A DNA stretch of 64,000 bases, from positions 6,898,647-6,962,646 of the forward strand of contig NC_049996.1 of assembly GCF_000003815.2 (NCBI RefSeq). Direction: 5' to 3'. Position numbers and translations under genes: made by a program. Positions 35,690-47,800 of this stretch are shown piece after piece. The DNA comes from Branchiostoma floridae (taxonomy: Eukaryota > Chordata > Leptocardii > Amphioxiformes > Branchiostomatidae). The stretch's first letter is position 1, and every line of letters begins with the position of its first letter. Below the pieces are notes generated by a model. That model ran no database searches and was not told where the DNA came from. It saw nothing but the letters and a program-made list of their open reading frames with translations.

Positions 35690-36055
35690 TACCCTTGTAT
35701 GATGCTAATGATCTGTCGTTATTACAAAATAATTGTTTTCATCTAATTAAAAAAAATCATTTTCTAATAATTATAGATCATTAGCAGATATCGATTGGCG
35801 CAAACAAGAGCTTGTAGCCTTCATCATTATGCACATGAAAAACATAGTTTCATTGCAGTGGCATGTACCAAAGTGCTGTATTTTCCCATAGCAAAAATAA
35901 TATTTGGGGGCAATAAAACCTGATGACGTCATCCATATGACCCCAAAAAATCAGATTTAGAATTCTTTCATGCCGATCTATCAATATTCGTTACAGTTCC
36001 ATTCTTTCTTAATTCATTAATTAGAAAACGATGGAAAGTCAAAATGCCAATGTAG
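35690..36055 (+). repeat. About 360-bp dispersed repeat with a TGACGTCA core, copy 1
   Basis: It shares ordered blocks, in reverse orientation, with 46630-46985: AAAGTGCTGTATTTTCCCATAG, the GATGACGTCATC palindrome, AAATCAGATTTAGAATTCTTT and TTCTTAATTCATTAAT (each shown in part). No ORF is present. It lies in the inferred second intron of the LRR gene. Confidence 0.75.
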
Positions 36056-36767
36056 CCAACCCTGTAACCTTAAGCTTAAGCTTGATATCTGGAAATGTAG
36101 TCGATTACAAGTAACAGATAGAATATGATAAACCAGACCTACAGTTTCTTAACGTTAACACGTGGAGCCAGTAGCATACATTTACATCCTCACATTTAGT
36201 AATGCCTTGTAGACTACATATCACATTATGTAAACGCCGGTCAGAAAATAATTTCATTTATCGTGCAATGTTTCTGTAGACGTTTCCTTAAACAAAGATG
36301 GTGGAAGAACTATTACATGTATTATATTATATTTTATTCATGTACAGTATGTTGAACACAACCTTCGCGATCATCATTATGACATAGTATATTATGAAAT
36401 TTAATACGCATTTTATGTTTTTGCCCACTTTTTTGCGCGCACTCGCATCCCGCATCATCTATAGAATAAACGCGGTGTGGCCTAAAGTGACAATCTAAAA
36501 TGAGATTTTCTAGTTCCATGTTGATTCCATATTGTTACGGTGATTATAATTAGTACGTTTATTTTATTGATAATGCATAATTATGCAAGTTGACGTTTTG
36601 ATAACACGAAAAACACAGTTCACTGTACAATTCTCCCTCGTTTTGTTATAATGATACATTTTCAAATTTGATTCATTACAACTATAACGAAAATAGACAT
36701 ATTAAAGTATAGATCTTTTTTGTCACCTTACAAGATTAACAATTATGAGTTTTGATTTGTTTTACAG

Positions 36768-36875
36768 GTGAGCCAGCCGGCTGGTTGTCCGCCCTCCCCG
36801 ACTATAGGGAATAACAACCCTGCAGCAGACAGCGGCACAGACCGTTTAGACAGAACTTAGCTGTTATATAGTTTC
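36768..36875 (+). other. 5' leader of the LRR coding exon, starting at a splice acceptor
   Basis: A pyrimidine-rich acceptor (TTTGTTTTACAG) ends at 36767, so the coding exon begins inside a spliced transcript. The 108-nt leader is GC-rich at first and contains no ATG before the coding start at 36876 (the context is TTTC before ATGTCTAGC). A second in-frame ATG four codons later is an alternative start; either gives an intact signal peptide. Confidence 0.55.
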
Positions 36876-39800
36876 ATGTCTAGCATGTTAAATGTAGTAC
36901 AGCAGGTGGTAGTTGTTTTCACTATCCTTGTGAGTTGTGCAAATTTAGAACCGACATGTTTTCCTGGGTGCAAGAACACAGAATCCTGGTCATTCTGTTT
37001 TCCTAATAGTAAACCGTACTATGGGCCCAACGTTCAGAGAGGCACCTGTATACTATGCCCCACGCAGCTACAGAAACAGCCAGTACTAAAGAATTCCTCC
37101 CAACCAACCTCAACATGCCTCCCTAACAAGCGCCGTGTAGCCATTCGGGGGTTCTCGTTTGGGATACTGTCAGTTCAGAAACTACGACCACCACAGCAGT
37201 CGAAGATATATGACCTTTCTCTCGTTCAATGTGGAATCACAGATTTGGAACAGGGTGTTTTGGCAGAGTTTCCTGTATTGAAAGACCTGCAGCTCGACTT
37301 CAACAACGTAACTCATGTCAAGCAAACCTGGTTTTACGGTTTGAAGTATCCCTGGCTGTTCCGGACCCTGTCATTGTCACACAACAATATCAGTGATATG
37401 GATTCGAAATGCTTCCAAAATCTCACTTCCCTTGGCACATTACTACTGGACAATAACTCTTTGCAAAGTATCCACCCATCTTGGTTTCATAATCTGAAAT
37501 GGTTAGGCCATCTTTCTTTGAAATCAAATTTTATTGAAATCATCCCTCCACAGGCATTTAAGTCACTGGCACGGCTGTCACACCTGGATTTGAGCAGGAA
37601 TGTGTTGACATGTTTGTCAAGGGAAACTGTAGAGGGGCTACACAGACTTGACACACTGTCACTGGGTGGGAATAGGTTGTTTGCTCTCGATGATTCTGTC
37701 CATTTGGTACTTATGAACTGGTGGTTGGAATATCACCATGGTCTGTTTCAGGGCCATCGCGTTGCAGTAAGGGTTAACGAAGTGCTTTTCTGCATCACTG
37801 AAGTGGTCCAACTGAGGCAATTTTATCATGTCCAGATGCAACATGACACCCGCACACAGGCAGCTCGGCCAAGTGTGGAACCACTCAGTCAATGCATTTC
37901 TCTAAACCTGGGGCTTATAGGAACAAACCAAAGTAAGTACAGCCTGCCACTGATCGTTATATCAGTCAACACAGAATCAGACATACATGCTAAAAACATC
38001 ACCCATTTGTGCAAACATGCTTGGGAAAATGTCTCCCTTGTAAAGGTAGCGTTGCGGGGAGACATTACTCTGCAGATCGTTCCCATGGGTATAGACAGGT
38101 CCTGCAACCCCCAAATTGTTGCAATAGTTCTATCAGATGCCATCTCCAATGAAAACATGACCAAGCTGTATGCTGATAGACTCAGTAATAATGTCAGGGC
38201 CTTTGGTCATGAAGAAATGATGAATGTAACATGTTTGGTCAACACTTGGGCGGAGACCTACCAACACGTCTTCACCACACCCTTGTCCAGCACTCTTGAT
38301 GGCACTATGTGTGCAGAAAAGACCCAATCCACAAGGACCGTGTCCAGCGCTCCTGATGGCACCGTGTGTCCGAGAGAGGGGATGACTCTGACCACAAGAG
38401 AACCTAAGATCAAGACAACAAAGTTGACCCTGAATCAGACGAATCCCAGCACAAATGGAACTGTGAAGGAGAAATCCACACGTGTAGCGATCATCACAGT
38501 AGTTGTAATAGGGGTAGTACTGGTAGCGCTGTTTGTGATGTATGTTGTCAGAAGGCGTTCACGGGGCGACCAAGCACCGGCTGCCGGCTTCCTAGCAGGA
38601 GTCCATGGCACTACACCGGGTAGGACTACACAGCAGTCTTCATCTTCAGGTGATGATCCACAGTACAGTGTAATTCCTGACGAGTACTACAACCAGCGAA
38701 ACACTGGGACTTCTAGTGATTATAGTCAGATTCCTGACGAGTACTACAACTACTACAACACAAGACCAGGGGCGCAACATCCTTACTGGGAGATACCAGA
38801 TGAGTACTACAACTACTACAACACAAGACCATGGGCACAGCACCCTTACTGGGAGATACCAGATGAGTACTACAACGACTATTCTGTAAGGTTTAACATC
38901 ACTACAGCTGAGGTGGTCCTTCCTTCATCAACCAGGCTGGGCGGCAAACATCCAACCTACGATACAGCCCCTCAAGTCTGGAGAGACCCACAGAATTACC
39001 AGATACCTGCCCGTGGTCGTAATACAAACATCCGAACACATGTAATGCCTCAAAATGGCAACAGTCTCGGCCGATATATGGGTTTGATTGGTAACTACAG
39101 ATATAACAGGAGACGCCTATCATACCCTCTGACACTTCGTGTGCCGGAAGAGTATGAGAACTACTCTACAGGCTTTAATGCCAATAGCCCTGCAGCTGAG
39201 GTGGTCCTCCCTTCATCAACCAGGCTGGGTGGTAAACATCCATCCTACGATACAGCCCCTCAAGTCTGGAGAGACCCACAGAATTACCAGATACCCGCAC
39301 GTGGTCGTAATACAAACATCCGACCACATGTAATGCCTAAAAAAGGCAACAGTCTCCACCGATATATGGGTTTGATTGGTAACTACAAATACAAGAAGAG
39401 ACGCCTATCATACCCTCTGACACTTCGTGTGCCGGAAGAGTATGAGAACTACTCTACAGGCTTTAATGCCTCTATCACTACATCTGAGGTGGTCCTTTCT
39501 TCATCAACCAGACTGGGCGGCAAACATCCATCCTACGATACAGCCCCTCAAGTCTGGAGAGACCCACAGAATTACCAGATACCCGCACGTGGTCGTAATA
39601 CAAACATCAGAGCACAAGGAATGCCTGTAGCAGGCAGTAGTAGTGGCCCCCGGTATATGAGTTTAATCAGTGACTATAGCAAAACAACGAGAGCTGCAAA
39701 GTTCAGAATGCAGACAATGCCTCTCTACAACCCCCTTGCCCAGCACAGTAGACACCAGCGTAACGCAAAGTACCAGGCTTCACTTAAAGCTGAACCCACC

Positions 39801-39938
39801 GTCATTACCATTTCTCAAGGTCACAAGAGGGATAGCAACGGTCAAGTTCACAGGTCGAAAACTCTAGGGATTAAAGTATCAAAGTTAATGCAGGATGAGT
39901 CCACAAACAAGACAAGTCATCGCCGCCAGAGCGTTTAG
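36876..39938 (+). CDS. LRR type I membrane protein with tyrosine-rich repeat tail (1020 aa)
   Basis: One uninterrupted coding exon of 1020 residues. There is a signal peptide at about 1-24, a Cys-rich N-terminal cap (FPGCKNTESWSFCFP, then CILCP), and about six leucine-rich repeats at about 109-275 (for example LFRTLSLSHNNISDMDSKCF). A further ectodomain follows to about 536. A transmembrane helix at about 537-557 (VAIITVVVIGVVLVALFVMYVV) is followed by RRRSR as stop-transfer. The tail (about 460 residues) has four IPDEYYN units, then three 96-residue repeats containing STRLGGKHPSYDTAPQVW, PQNYQIPARGRN and YMGLIGNY. No kinase, TIR or Ig domain is visible. The architecture suggests a cell-surface adhesion or signalling receptor that docks SH2 proteins; ligand and pathway are unknown. 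I do not recognise a named orthologue. Confidence 0.9.
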   Translation: MSSMLNVVQQVVVVFTILVSCANLEPTCFPGCKNTESWSFCFPNSKPYYGPNVQRGTCILCPTQLQKQPVLKNSSQPTSTCLPNKRRVAIRGFSFGILSVQKLRPPQQSKIYDLSLVQCGITDLEQGVLAEFPVLKDLQLDFNNVTHVKQTWFYGLKYPWLFRTLSLSHNNISDMDSKCFQNLTSLGTLLLDNNSLQSIHPSWFHNLKWLGHLSLKSNFIEIIPPQAFKSLARLSHLDLSRNVLTCLSRETVEGLHRLDTLSLGGNRLFALDDSVHLVLMNWWLEYHHGLFQGHRVAVRVNEVLFCITEVVQLRQFYHVQMQHDTRTQAARPSVEPLSQCISLNLGLIGTNQSKYSLPLIVISVNTESDIHAKNITHLCKHAWENVSLVKVALRGDITLQIVPMGIDRSCNPQIVAIVLSDAISNENMTKLYADRLSNNVRAFGHEEMMNVTCLVNTWAETYQHVFTTPLSSTLDGTMCAEKTQSTRTVSSAPDGTVCPREGMTLTTREPKIKTTKLTLNQTNPSTNGTVKEKSTRVAIITVVVIGVVLVALFVMYVVRRRSRGDQAPAAGFLAGVHGTTPGRTTQQSSSSGDDPQYSVIPDEYYNQRNTGTSSDYSQIPDEYYNYYNTRPGAQHPYWEIPDEYYNYYNTRPWAQHPYWEIPDEYYNDYSVRFNITTAEVVLPSSTRLGGKHPTYDTAPQVWRDPQNYQIPARGRNTNIRTHVMPQNGNSLGRYMGLIGNYRYNRRRLSYPLTLRVPEEYENYSTGFNANSPAAEVVLPSSTRLGGKHPSYDTAPQVWRDPQNYQIPARGRNTNIRPHVMPKKGNSLHRYMGLIGNYKYKKRRLSYPLTLRVPEEYENYSTGFNASITTSEVVLSSSTRLGGKHPSYDTAPQVWRDPQNYQIPARGRNTNIRAQGMPVAGSSSGPRYMSLISDYSKTTRAAKFRMQTMPLYNPLAQHSRHQRNAKYQASLKAEPTVITISQGHKRDSNGQVHRSKTLGIKVSKLMQDESTNKTSHRRQSV

Positions 39939-40439
39939 GTATGATCACAGGTCATCTCAGGTCATACCTTCCTGACACAGCTCTGTTTAACCTCAACCTC
40001 AATTCTCCCTTAGTGACTGCCTAACCCCATAAGCAGTACACATCTGGTACCAAACGGCTACCTTAGCACTGGCTAAAGGTTACTGCCCCATACATTAGTG
40101 CATGTTGAGGAAACAAAATTGAGAAGTTTTAAATTTTGTCCCTTTACCATGCTGTACGAGTACTACCGAGGACTTTTTGGTCAATAAGCAATTAAGTTGT
40201 TTTTTTTACATAAGTGGTTTAAGTGATTTTCATTCAAACTTAGTTCCCTCCTTAATTACTGAAGATGTTGGCTGCATTTTTTGAAAACTATCTTATCCGT
40301 ACAACCAACAATACCTCTCATACATAGACAAGCGTTTGGCTTGCAAATTCTGCTTTTATTTTGATTACAAATTATAGAAAGTGCTACTATCATTGGCTGT
40401 AAAATCAAAATAGACCGACAGGCTTTACTAATTTGTACC

Positions 40440-41030
40440 TAGGAAATATGGAAGGGTTTGGATTGGTCTCTTGCTGAAGACAATTTGTCTAATGACGTTA
40501 AGCGTAGGAGAAAGTGCAATATTATTGCTGGAATGGGATCTAATAATTGCAGTTTCCTAAAGTAAAAATCTGTGCCTTACATACACTTATGACTGTCAAA
40601 AATAAACTGACTGTACAACAAACCTGAAATTTAAAACTGGACCTTCAGAAAACAAAATCCCCTTAACATGTAAGCACGCCTTCAAATGGTCCGTTACAAA
40701 TTTGATGCTGTGACGGCTGTGAAATTTGAAAAAAGACTCTGTTTGTCTTGTACCCAGGAAATATGCTGTAGATGGACGTAGAATTGGTCGACTCTCTTAT
40801 AATGGATGTGAAAACAAAATAGACATTGTTAATCTTGCACCCAGGAAATATGGATGGATGTAAAATTAGTCTCTTAAAAATGGATGTGAAAAATAATCTT
40901 GCACCCAGGAAGGATGTGGATTGGTCTCTTGCTGAAGACAAGTTGTCTAATGACGTTAAGCGTTGGAGAAAGTGCAATATTATTGCAGGAATGGCATTCT
41001 ATAATTGTAGTTTCGTAAAGTAAAAAATCA
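40440..41030. repeat. Local duplication downstream of the LRR gene
   Basis: A block of about 120 bp (GGATTGGTCTCTTGCTGAAGACAA..TTGTCTAATGACGTTAAGCG, shown in part) occurs at about 40455-40566 and again at about 40916-41030. The phrase CTTGTACCCAGGAAATATG or its variants recurs near 40440, 40750, 40838 and 40900, so the whole interval is a degraded tandem array. Confidence 0.75.
40601..40606 (+). promoter_or_regulatory. Candidate polyadenylation signal AATAAA downstream of the LRR gene
   Basis: This is a canonical AATAAA 663 nt after the LRR stop codon. Further AATAAA-like sites lie near 41658 and 41899. The choice between them cannot be made from sequence alone. Confidence 0.35.
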
Positions 41031-42392
41031 GTGGCTTTACTGAGTCAAGAAGACTAATGTGATACAGACTGTATGTACTGAGTAGAATTGTACTGCAATC
41101 TTGATCCAATTGTAATTCAAAATTGCCTGTATCTTTATAGAATTACATGCATGTAAAATGATATTTTTTCCGGTCAAAATTGCAAAATCATCATTACAAA
41201 ATGCAAATTACAAAATGCTCATAATTACTAAAATGAAAAAGAAAATTTACATCATATATTATTAACATTTAATGTATAACTTTTTTGGAAATTCTATCTC
41301 TTATTATATTTTTAAAAGTGTTGAAATTGTTTTGGACTGACTATAGATCATCACAAAATGACAAATACCTCTGCCCCTGAGGCGTTGCCAAAATAAGATA
41401 GAATACAGAAATTACAATAATTTAGTTCATTTTCTATTGGATGGGTCAATTGACCGGCATTTCTTATTAAAAAAAATTAAAACCTTTGGTAATATCTTTA
41501 ATACTGTTTCCCTTAACTAAATTTATATGACCGTTTACAAAATTCCTGGCCAAATTACCAATTTGAAAGATAAACCCACACCAGAGTGTTCAAGCCTTCG
41601 ATTCTCCAGGCCTTTTACTTGTGAACTACTGTGATTGTACGGTGATGTGTGTGGCTAATAAAGTACAAAATATAGAAATTAGCAATATGTTTTTGTTGTT
41701 TTTCCACTGTAGTTGTAGATACAGTTGTCAGAAAATGTACATTGCCCATAGAGATAAGAACTAATTTGGAGTCCTATACCAGGTTTACCCCTGCCTGATT
41801 CTATGAAGATAAGATATTCATGCCAATTTTTCATTCAGTAGAATCTTAAAATTCATTTTTATATACCTTTATCCTGTAGTAACCATGCAATAACAAATCA
41901 ATAAAACTGTGAAGAAAAAAACAGTGCTAATTCAATATTAATTAGTATTAATTGATACACTATAATTATCCCATTACTACGAGCAAAGGGCAGGACAAAA
42001 GTTAGGGGTTCTAATCTTCTCAGAGCATGCAAGGTAGTCACTACAGTACAGTATTGGAAGGGGTAGCCCATCCACCTTCTTCCATTACTTTTAGCTACTA
42101 CAACCAAAGTTAGCCTGATTAAATCTCGCTTATAGCAGCCCGCCAAACATCTGCCAGCCCCCGCGGGGAGGGGCCAGTTACAGCCCTGGACAGCGGAGTT
42201 TGTGTTACACAGACTAAACCAAATAAAGTCAGGTACCCATTTTAAACCTGGGTGCAGTAAGAAAAGTCCTGTAAAGTATCTTCCTTGAGGACACAAGTTA
42301 GGTAGCATGGCAGGATTCAAACCCATGATGTCTAGAAAGGAATTATACCAGATATCAAACACAAGACCTCTTGATCTTATGTCCACTAAACG

Positions 42393-42635
42393 TGGTGTTT
42401 CACTGCACTCGGGGTACCAGTGTGGCACTGTGCATGGGGTTTGTTCATTGCGGCACTGTTGTGTTATTTTCCATGATTTTTCATAAATTACACAATTAGA
42501 TACATCAAAGAATGACTTGGAAGACACAAAATCATATATACACAAACGTAAGAAAATTCATTCATCTCTGAAATTCAATGAGTAATCTTTCGAAACCACA
42601 GTGTTGCACCAGTGCCCCAAGTGCAGTGAGATACC
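42393..42635. mobile_element. Diverged second copy of the 35.4-kb MITE family
   Basis: The inner parts align with the 35.4-kb element (TTTTGTTATTTTC..GATTTTT against GTGTTATTTTCCATGATTTTT, and GTAAGAAAATTC..ATCTCTGAAATTC in both). Its own ends form inverted repeats (GGT.TTTCACTGCACTCGGGG against its inverse). Spacing and size match the first copy. Confidence 0.7.
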
Positions 42636-42654
42636 AGCTTGACCTAGCCACTCA

Positions 42655-42900
42655 GCTACTATCCACTAACTAGCCACTCAGGTTGTGAGTTCGATCCCCG
42701 GCCGATTCATACCACAGACTTTAAAAATAGTACATGCTGTTTACTCAGCACTAATGAGGAAGAGTATGGGAGTTAAACGCACATCACTACCAGCTGACTA
42801 AGCCTCCAGCTGTAATAGCCTGCACAAATGTGTGGCCCATGGGCTATAGAAATGGAGATGGGCACCACCCTTAAGTTAAGCATCTGTTACAGATGTACGG
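42655..42900 (+). mobile_element. tRNA-derived SINE-like sequence
   Basis: GGTTGTGAGTTCGATCCCCGG contains a good B-box core (GAGTTCGATCC) and is followed by a non-tRNA body with no folding acceptor stem, so it is not a tRNA gene. The stretch before it, CTAGCCACTCAGCTAC, may be the degraded A-box half. Confidence 0.5.
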
Positions 42901-44840
42901 GTAGCTTGAACTTTTTGTAAAAGTCTTTATTCCTTCCCAAATTCCACTATTGGAAACTTAAACAGAAATTTAAATGTTTTCAGCTTAATACTTTTAAATG
43001 TCTTCATATTGCATAGAATTTATTTGAATCTGGACAGATGCAATGTATATACACAAATTATATACAATGTATATGCATCAAAGACACACAGCACATACAA
43101 TGTAGTAATACATATATGGTGCACACATACAATGTAGAATACATAAAATATATGATGCACACATAATACTAGTGTCCTTCTGTCAGAACCTCATTTAAAC
43201 TTGAATCTGATTTTTCATATCTTTCTGTGTTGTTAATTGCTTTGGACCTACTCATGCCACCTTTTATCATTACCAACCAACTACTAATCATAGAACATTC
43301 ATTTAAAAGAAAAAAAAGAAAACCCCATTGAAAGGGTTAAATGTATGCTTGGATACCAAGAAGGACTGAAAATTTGAAGTGAGTTCCGTTTGTTTGTGTT
43401 TAACGTAAGTATATCTTCATCACAGACCCTTGGAATTCCAATTAGAAATGTTATTAATAATATCAAGATACATATTTTTACTCACAATTTTTCAGACAGA
43501 TTGAACTGTATGTTCTGTACTTTCCCCACATTTTTTCTTGCATTTTTCTTCACCTACCTTCTTCAGAATTTCTTAAAACAACTAAAAAGTACCAAAATGC
43601 TGTGCAATTTTATTTTGTTTGATGTCTCATAATTTAATATGTACTTGTTTGAAATGTAAGAAATTCCATAGGCACATATATTATGTATATTTTGTATAAC
43701 ATAGTATCACAATATATTCACAAAACTTACAAATAAATTATGCCTTGTGACTATAATTCCTTCACGCATACTATCCGTTATGCCTTTTAAAATCAAGAAA
43801 AATTATTTCTTAAAGCAGACTAATAAGGGGATAGAGAGTGGATCAAAGAAAATATATGTCATGGAATAAATAACTGTTACAGTATCTTTCTGCTAATATG
43901 TGATTTAGCTTTTCACGTGAACTGCATTGTTGTATCCATTGTTGGAACAATTGAAAAACACACTGTAAGAAGTACATTTTGTATACATATGCATGTATCT
44001 TCAGGCAAATGCAATTCAAAACACATATTTCCACCACCATCATTTCCAATTTAAAGATACAATTTAAAGTCAAAGTACCGTTACTAGTGAGAATAATTGG
44101 TCACTACATGTATCTAGTGGCACTTTAGATAATTATTCCCATTGAACTAAACAGTCAGAATCTTGTCAATAGCAAAAAACTCTCTGCTGTGATTATTTTC
44201 TTCATGTTTGTCGCTTTTGACAGGTTTGACTGTAAATCTACCAACAAAAACACTAACAAAAATCCATCTGCCTCAAAGACATAGCAAACAAATAGACATT
44301 GATCATTCAATGACAAAAAATTCACAAAATATACATGTCAGACTCTTCAATATTTTCTTCATGTTTAATCATCTTCAGTGGTCATATTTTTTACGACAGT
44401 ATATCTAACAAGTCTTCAAACAATAATACTAAAATGCCTTGGCCCCAAAGGCACAACAAAAAAAAATTGACAATAATTCAATATTAAAGATGAATATTTC
44501 TTCATGTAGGCTATAGACAGGTTTGACTGTAACGCTAGTTTACCTTTATCTGTAGGGTTACCTATATCCATTGTACTCACAAATAGGGTATTTAGGGATA
44601 TCAAGCAGATGAACGGTGCTTTCAAACTACAATAGTTAGAAAATACTCTAATTTGAAACCACCGTCACTGTGAAACCCTAAAAACTCTTCTTAGTATAAC
44701 GGATATAGGTTACCCCACAGATAAAGGTGAACTTGCACTATATGTAACAAGAACAACAACAACAACAAAATTGCCTCTGCCCAAAAGGCAAAAGACTGCC
44801 CCCCCCCCAAAAAAAAACAACTTATCTCCCAATCTCTGTA
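42900..44840. other. Intergenic region 3' of FAPP2, no supported gene
   Basis: AT-rich DNA containing two lone right ends of the CAGTCAAACC family (about 44219 and 44519, both reading ACAGGTTTGACTGTAA). No AATAAA for the minus-strand FAPP2 transcript was confidently assigned. Confidence 0.4.
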
Positions 44841-47800
44841 CTATCCTACTACTTCCTGTGAGTCTAGATTATTAGTCACATAAAACTCGTGTAGAATTGT
44901 TGTGAGCGCTCCGAGTGCGTCGGCGTAGGTTTCTGCATCCTGCATGAGCGCCTTTTCCGCCAGCGGCGTGCCCTTGTACTCGTCTCCCGCCGCTGATGTC
45001 ATCTTTGTTCGAAAGTCTTCGTAGAATGGAACTGCTTTCATGGCAAGCTGTTCAAGAGAAAATGAGCAGAAGTTGTCATTTTTCTTCTTTCACTCAAAGG
45101 GCCATTTTGAGGTTACAGGTGCATTGGAAAGGCCTAAAATTCTGTTTTTTCTTGAATTTAGTATGCACCCGGATAGAAATACTGTAAATGCAGAAAGTTC
45201 GCGGTGGCCACTTCACCGTGAACTTAAAACAACCGCGAACATTGTTTAATCATGGCAGTAAGAGACAACAGTGTATGGTGCTACCACTAACTTAAAACCT
45301 CCACAAAAAGTCCTTTTTCCCGCTATCTCAAAATTAAATCTCCGCGAACTTAAATGCATTTATAGTATGCACTCCCAATGCAAGACTTTGCAGCCCTTCT
45401 CCACCAATCTTGAAACAGATAAATTGAAATTTAATTACTTATCTTACAAAACACACTTTGTGTCATTCACCACAATAGGCAACAAAAGGTCTTCTGATTA
45501 TCTAATACTAGTATTCATTGATATCAATCTATTGGAAAATAACACTCCCTTATGGAGAGGATGGAAATTCAATGCCCTTTAGAGCAGCTGGGGCAAATTA
45601 TCACATGGAGGACCTAGCAGATTTCTGGGGTGTAACAGAGAACAAGTTCATATAATATCATACTCACAGCAACCACACCTCGAACTACAAAACCATGGTA
45701 TTTCTTCAACGTCTTCTCATATGCATTACCTGTAAAAACAACATTCAAACTATTAGTTACTTATAATGTAGTTACTATGTAGTTACTATATTAGTTACAT
45801 GATATGTCAGGGTTTGAAATACACATACTTAACTTGCAATTTGCATGTAATTTTTGAGATTTGCACATAAAAATATTCTGAACTTGCAATCTTGCATGTT
45901 GAAAAGACTTGGCCTATAGTAAAAATACTTATGCCACAGTGCCTTTGTTTATCTGACGGGGATCGTCACCGGTCGTCAGTAGGTGTTAGAAATAATCAAA
46001 TTTGGCTTTCTGCAAACTTCCATGCTGATTGTGTGGATATCTTTCCAAAATTTCAAGTTCTGTCTATATATTCATGCACCGATTTCTGTCTGCCAAAAGT
46101 GACGGGCAAGATTTTGAGTCTTTAGCAGCAAAATTCCGCCAAAGGACGGAATGATGGATGCTGGCTAGAACATTGCAGTATAGACTAGTTGTATTTTGCA
46201 TGTAAATTTTTCAAATTGCACGTAAAAATTTTGCCAACTTGCAATTTTGCATGTAGCAAAAAAAAAGGATTTCGATCCCTGTATGTAGTTATATTTTGGA
46301 CAGGCATCTCAAACACACAGTGTCAGCCACTACAACAATACCTGCATTTCAAAGAGGTAATGAAAACTTAGTCATCATGAACCTTTAAAATATCACTTCT
46401 TGAGTTTACTTACCTACAGCTACTGTTAGGTCCCTCTCTCCCTGTACAATCTCTATAAATACTTCTCTCGTAAACTGTAGACCCCTGAAGAAACAAGAAT
46501 GATGCGGTTGTAAATCAGCAACAGGAAATCCTTTTGATTGAAACTATATCAGGTACCATGTATGTGAGTTTGCATTTCAAACTGTTACAATTACTACAGT
46601 AAAACAAGAGGCTGTCTTAAGGTATCTCGGTTGGCTAAATTGGCATTTTGACCTTCCACTGTTTTCTTATTAATGAATTAAGAAAGAATAGAGCCGTAAC
46701 GAATGTTGATAGATGGGCATTAAAGAATTCTAAATCTGATTTTTTGGGGGCCAAATTGATGACGTCATCATTTTTATTGGCTCTGATATTATTTTTTTCT
46801 ATGACAAAATACAGCACTTTGGTACATACCACTGTAATGAAACTTCGTTTTTTGTTGCATAATGATGAAAGCTACAAACGTAGTGTTGCGCAAACTGATA
46901 TCTACTAACGATCTGTAGTTATTAAGAATTAAATTTTTTTAATTAGATAAAAAAAAGCATTTTCTAATTACTAATGCTTAGACACCCCTGAGTATCATAA
47001 GTCCAAATCAAAGAGTATGTATATCACATTTCCAAACCAAGGCCTGGCTTTCAGGAACGAAAAGTATGAAATAAAAGACACCAAACTACATAAAAAATAA
47101 AGAGAATGCAGTTGTGGGCATTATCTGTGTGTATTTTTACATAATTTCTATTTTTTTGTTTCCACACACAGCCTGGTCAGGCCCTGGTTTGGAAATGTGT
47201 CGTTAGCCTATTAAATTTTCGGCACAGAACAGCCATCACAAAGCTCCGCATTAGTTCACATAGACTCCGCATTGAAAAAGGCCGACATAACCACATTCCT
47301 CTGGAAGAAAGAATCTGCCCATACTGTAACTTGAATAAGATAGAGGATGAGTGTCACTTGATTGTTGACTGTACCTTATACAACAACGAAAGAAACGTCC
47401 TTTTTGAAAATATACAACATATGTTCCCAAATGTCCGATACTTGAATACCACGGAAAAATTCATATTTCTCATGCAATTAGATAAACCATATATTATTGA
47501 TTCCATTTGTCCTTATGTTTATAACTGTTTTAAGAAGCGAGAAGAAGTTGAACTTGTACATACTTGAATGTATTAGCATATGTAGAGATAATAAGATACC
47601 TTTTTTGTCAAAATTGTACCTTATCACTAGCGCTACGACCTGTACTTAGCTTGTTTGAGCACAAATGTACAATAAAGGTCATTCATTCATTCATTTATTA
47701 AAAGAGTATTGTACCTTTTTAACCACATGATAGCATCAGTGGCAGAGTTCTTGACCTGAGTGGAGTTAGAAGCCATCTCCTGTTTCACAATGTCCTGTAA

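Larger units (their letters stand above)
33425..36767 (+). other. Presumed second 5' intron of the LRR gene
   Basis: AT-rich sequence bounded by a donor at 33425 and an acceptor ending at 36767. It contains the poly(G) run, the 35.4-kb MITE and the 35.7-kb dispersed repeat. No coding exon was identified. Confidence 0.45.

Noticed and set aside
41898-42545. Minus-strand 215-codon frame
   Set aside because: It runs through a MITE and a repeat-like segment, and shows no recognisable domain; likely a chance frame.
42675-42695. tRNA-like TTCGATCC box
   Set aside because: No acceptor or anticodon stem could be folded around it; treated as a SINE head instead of a tRNA gene.
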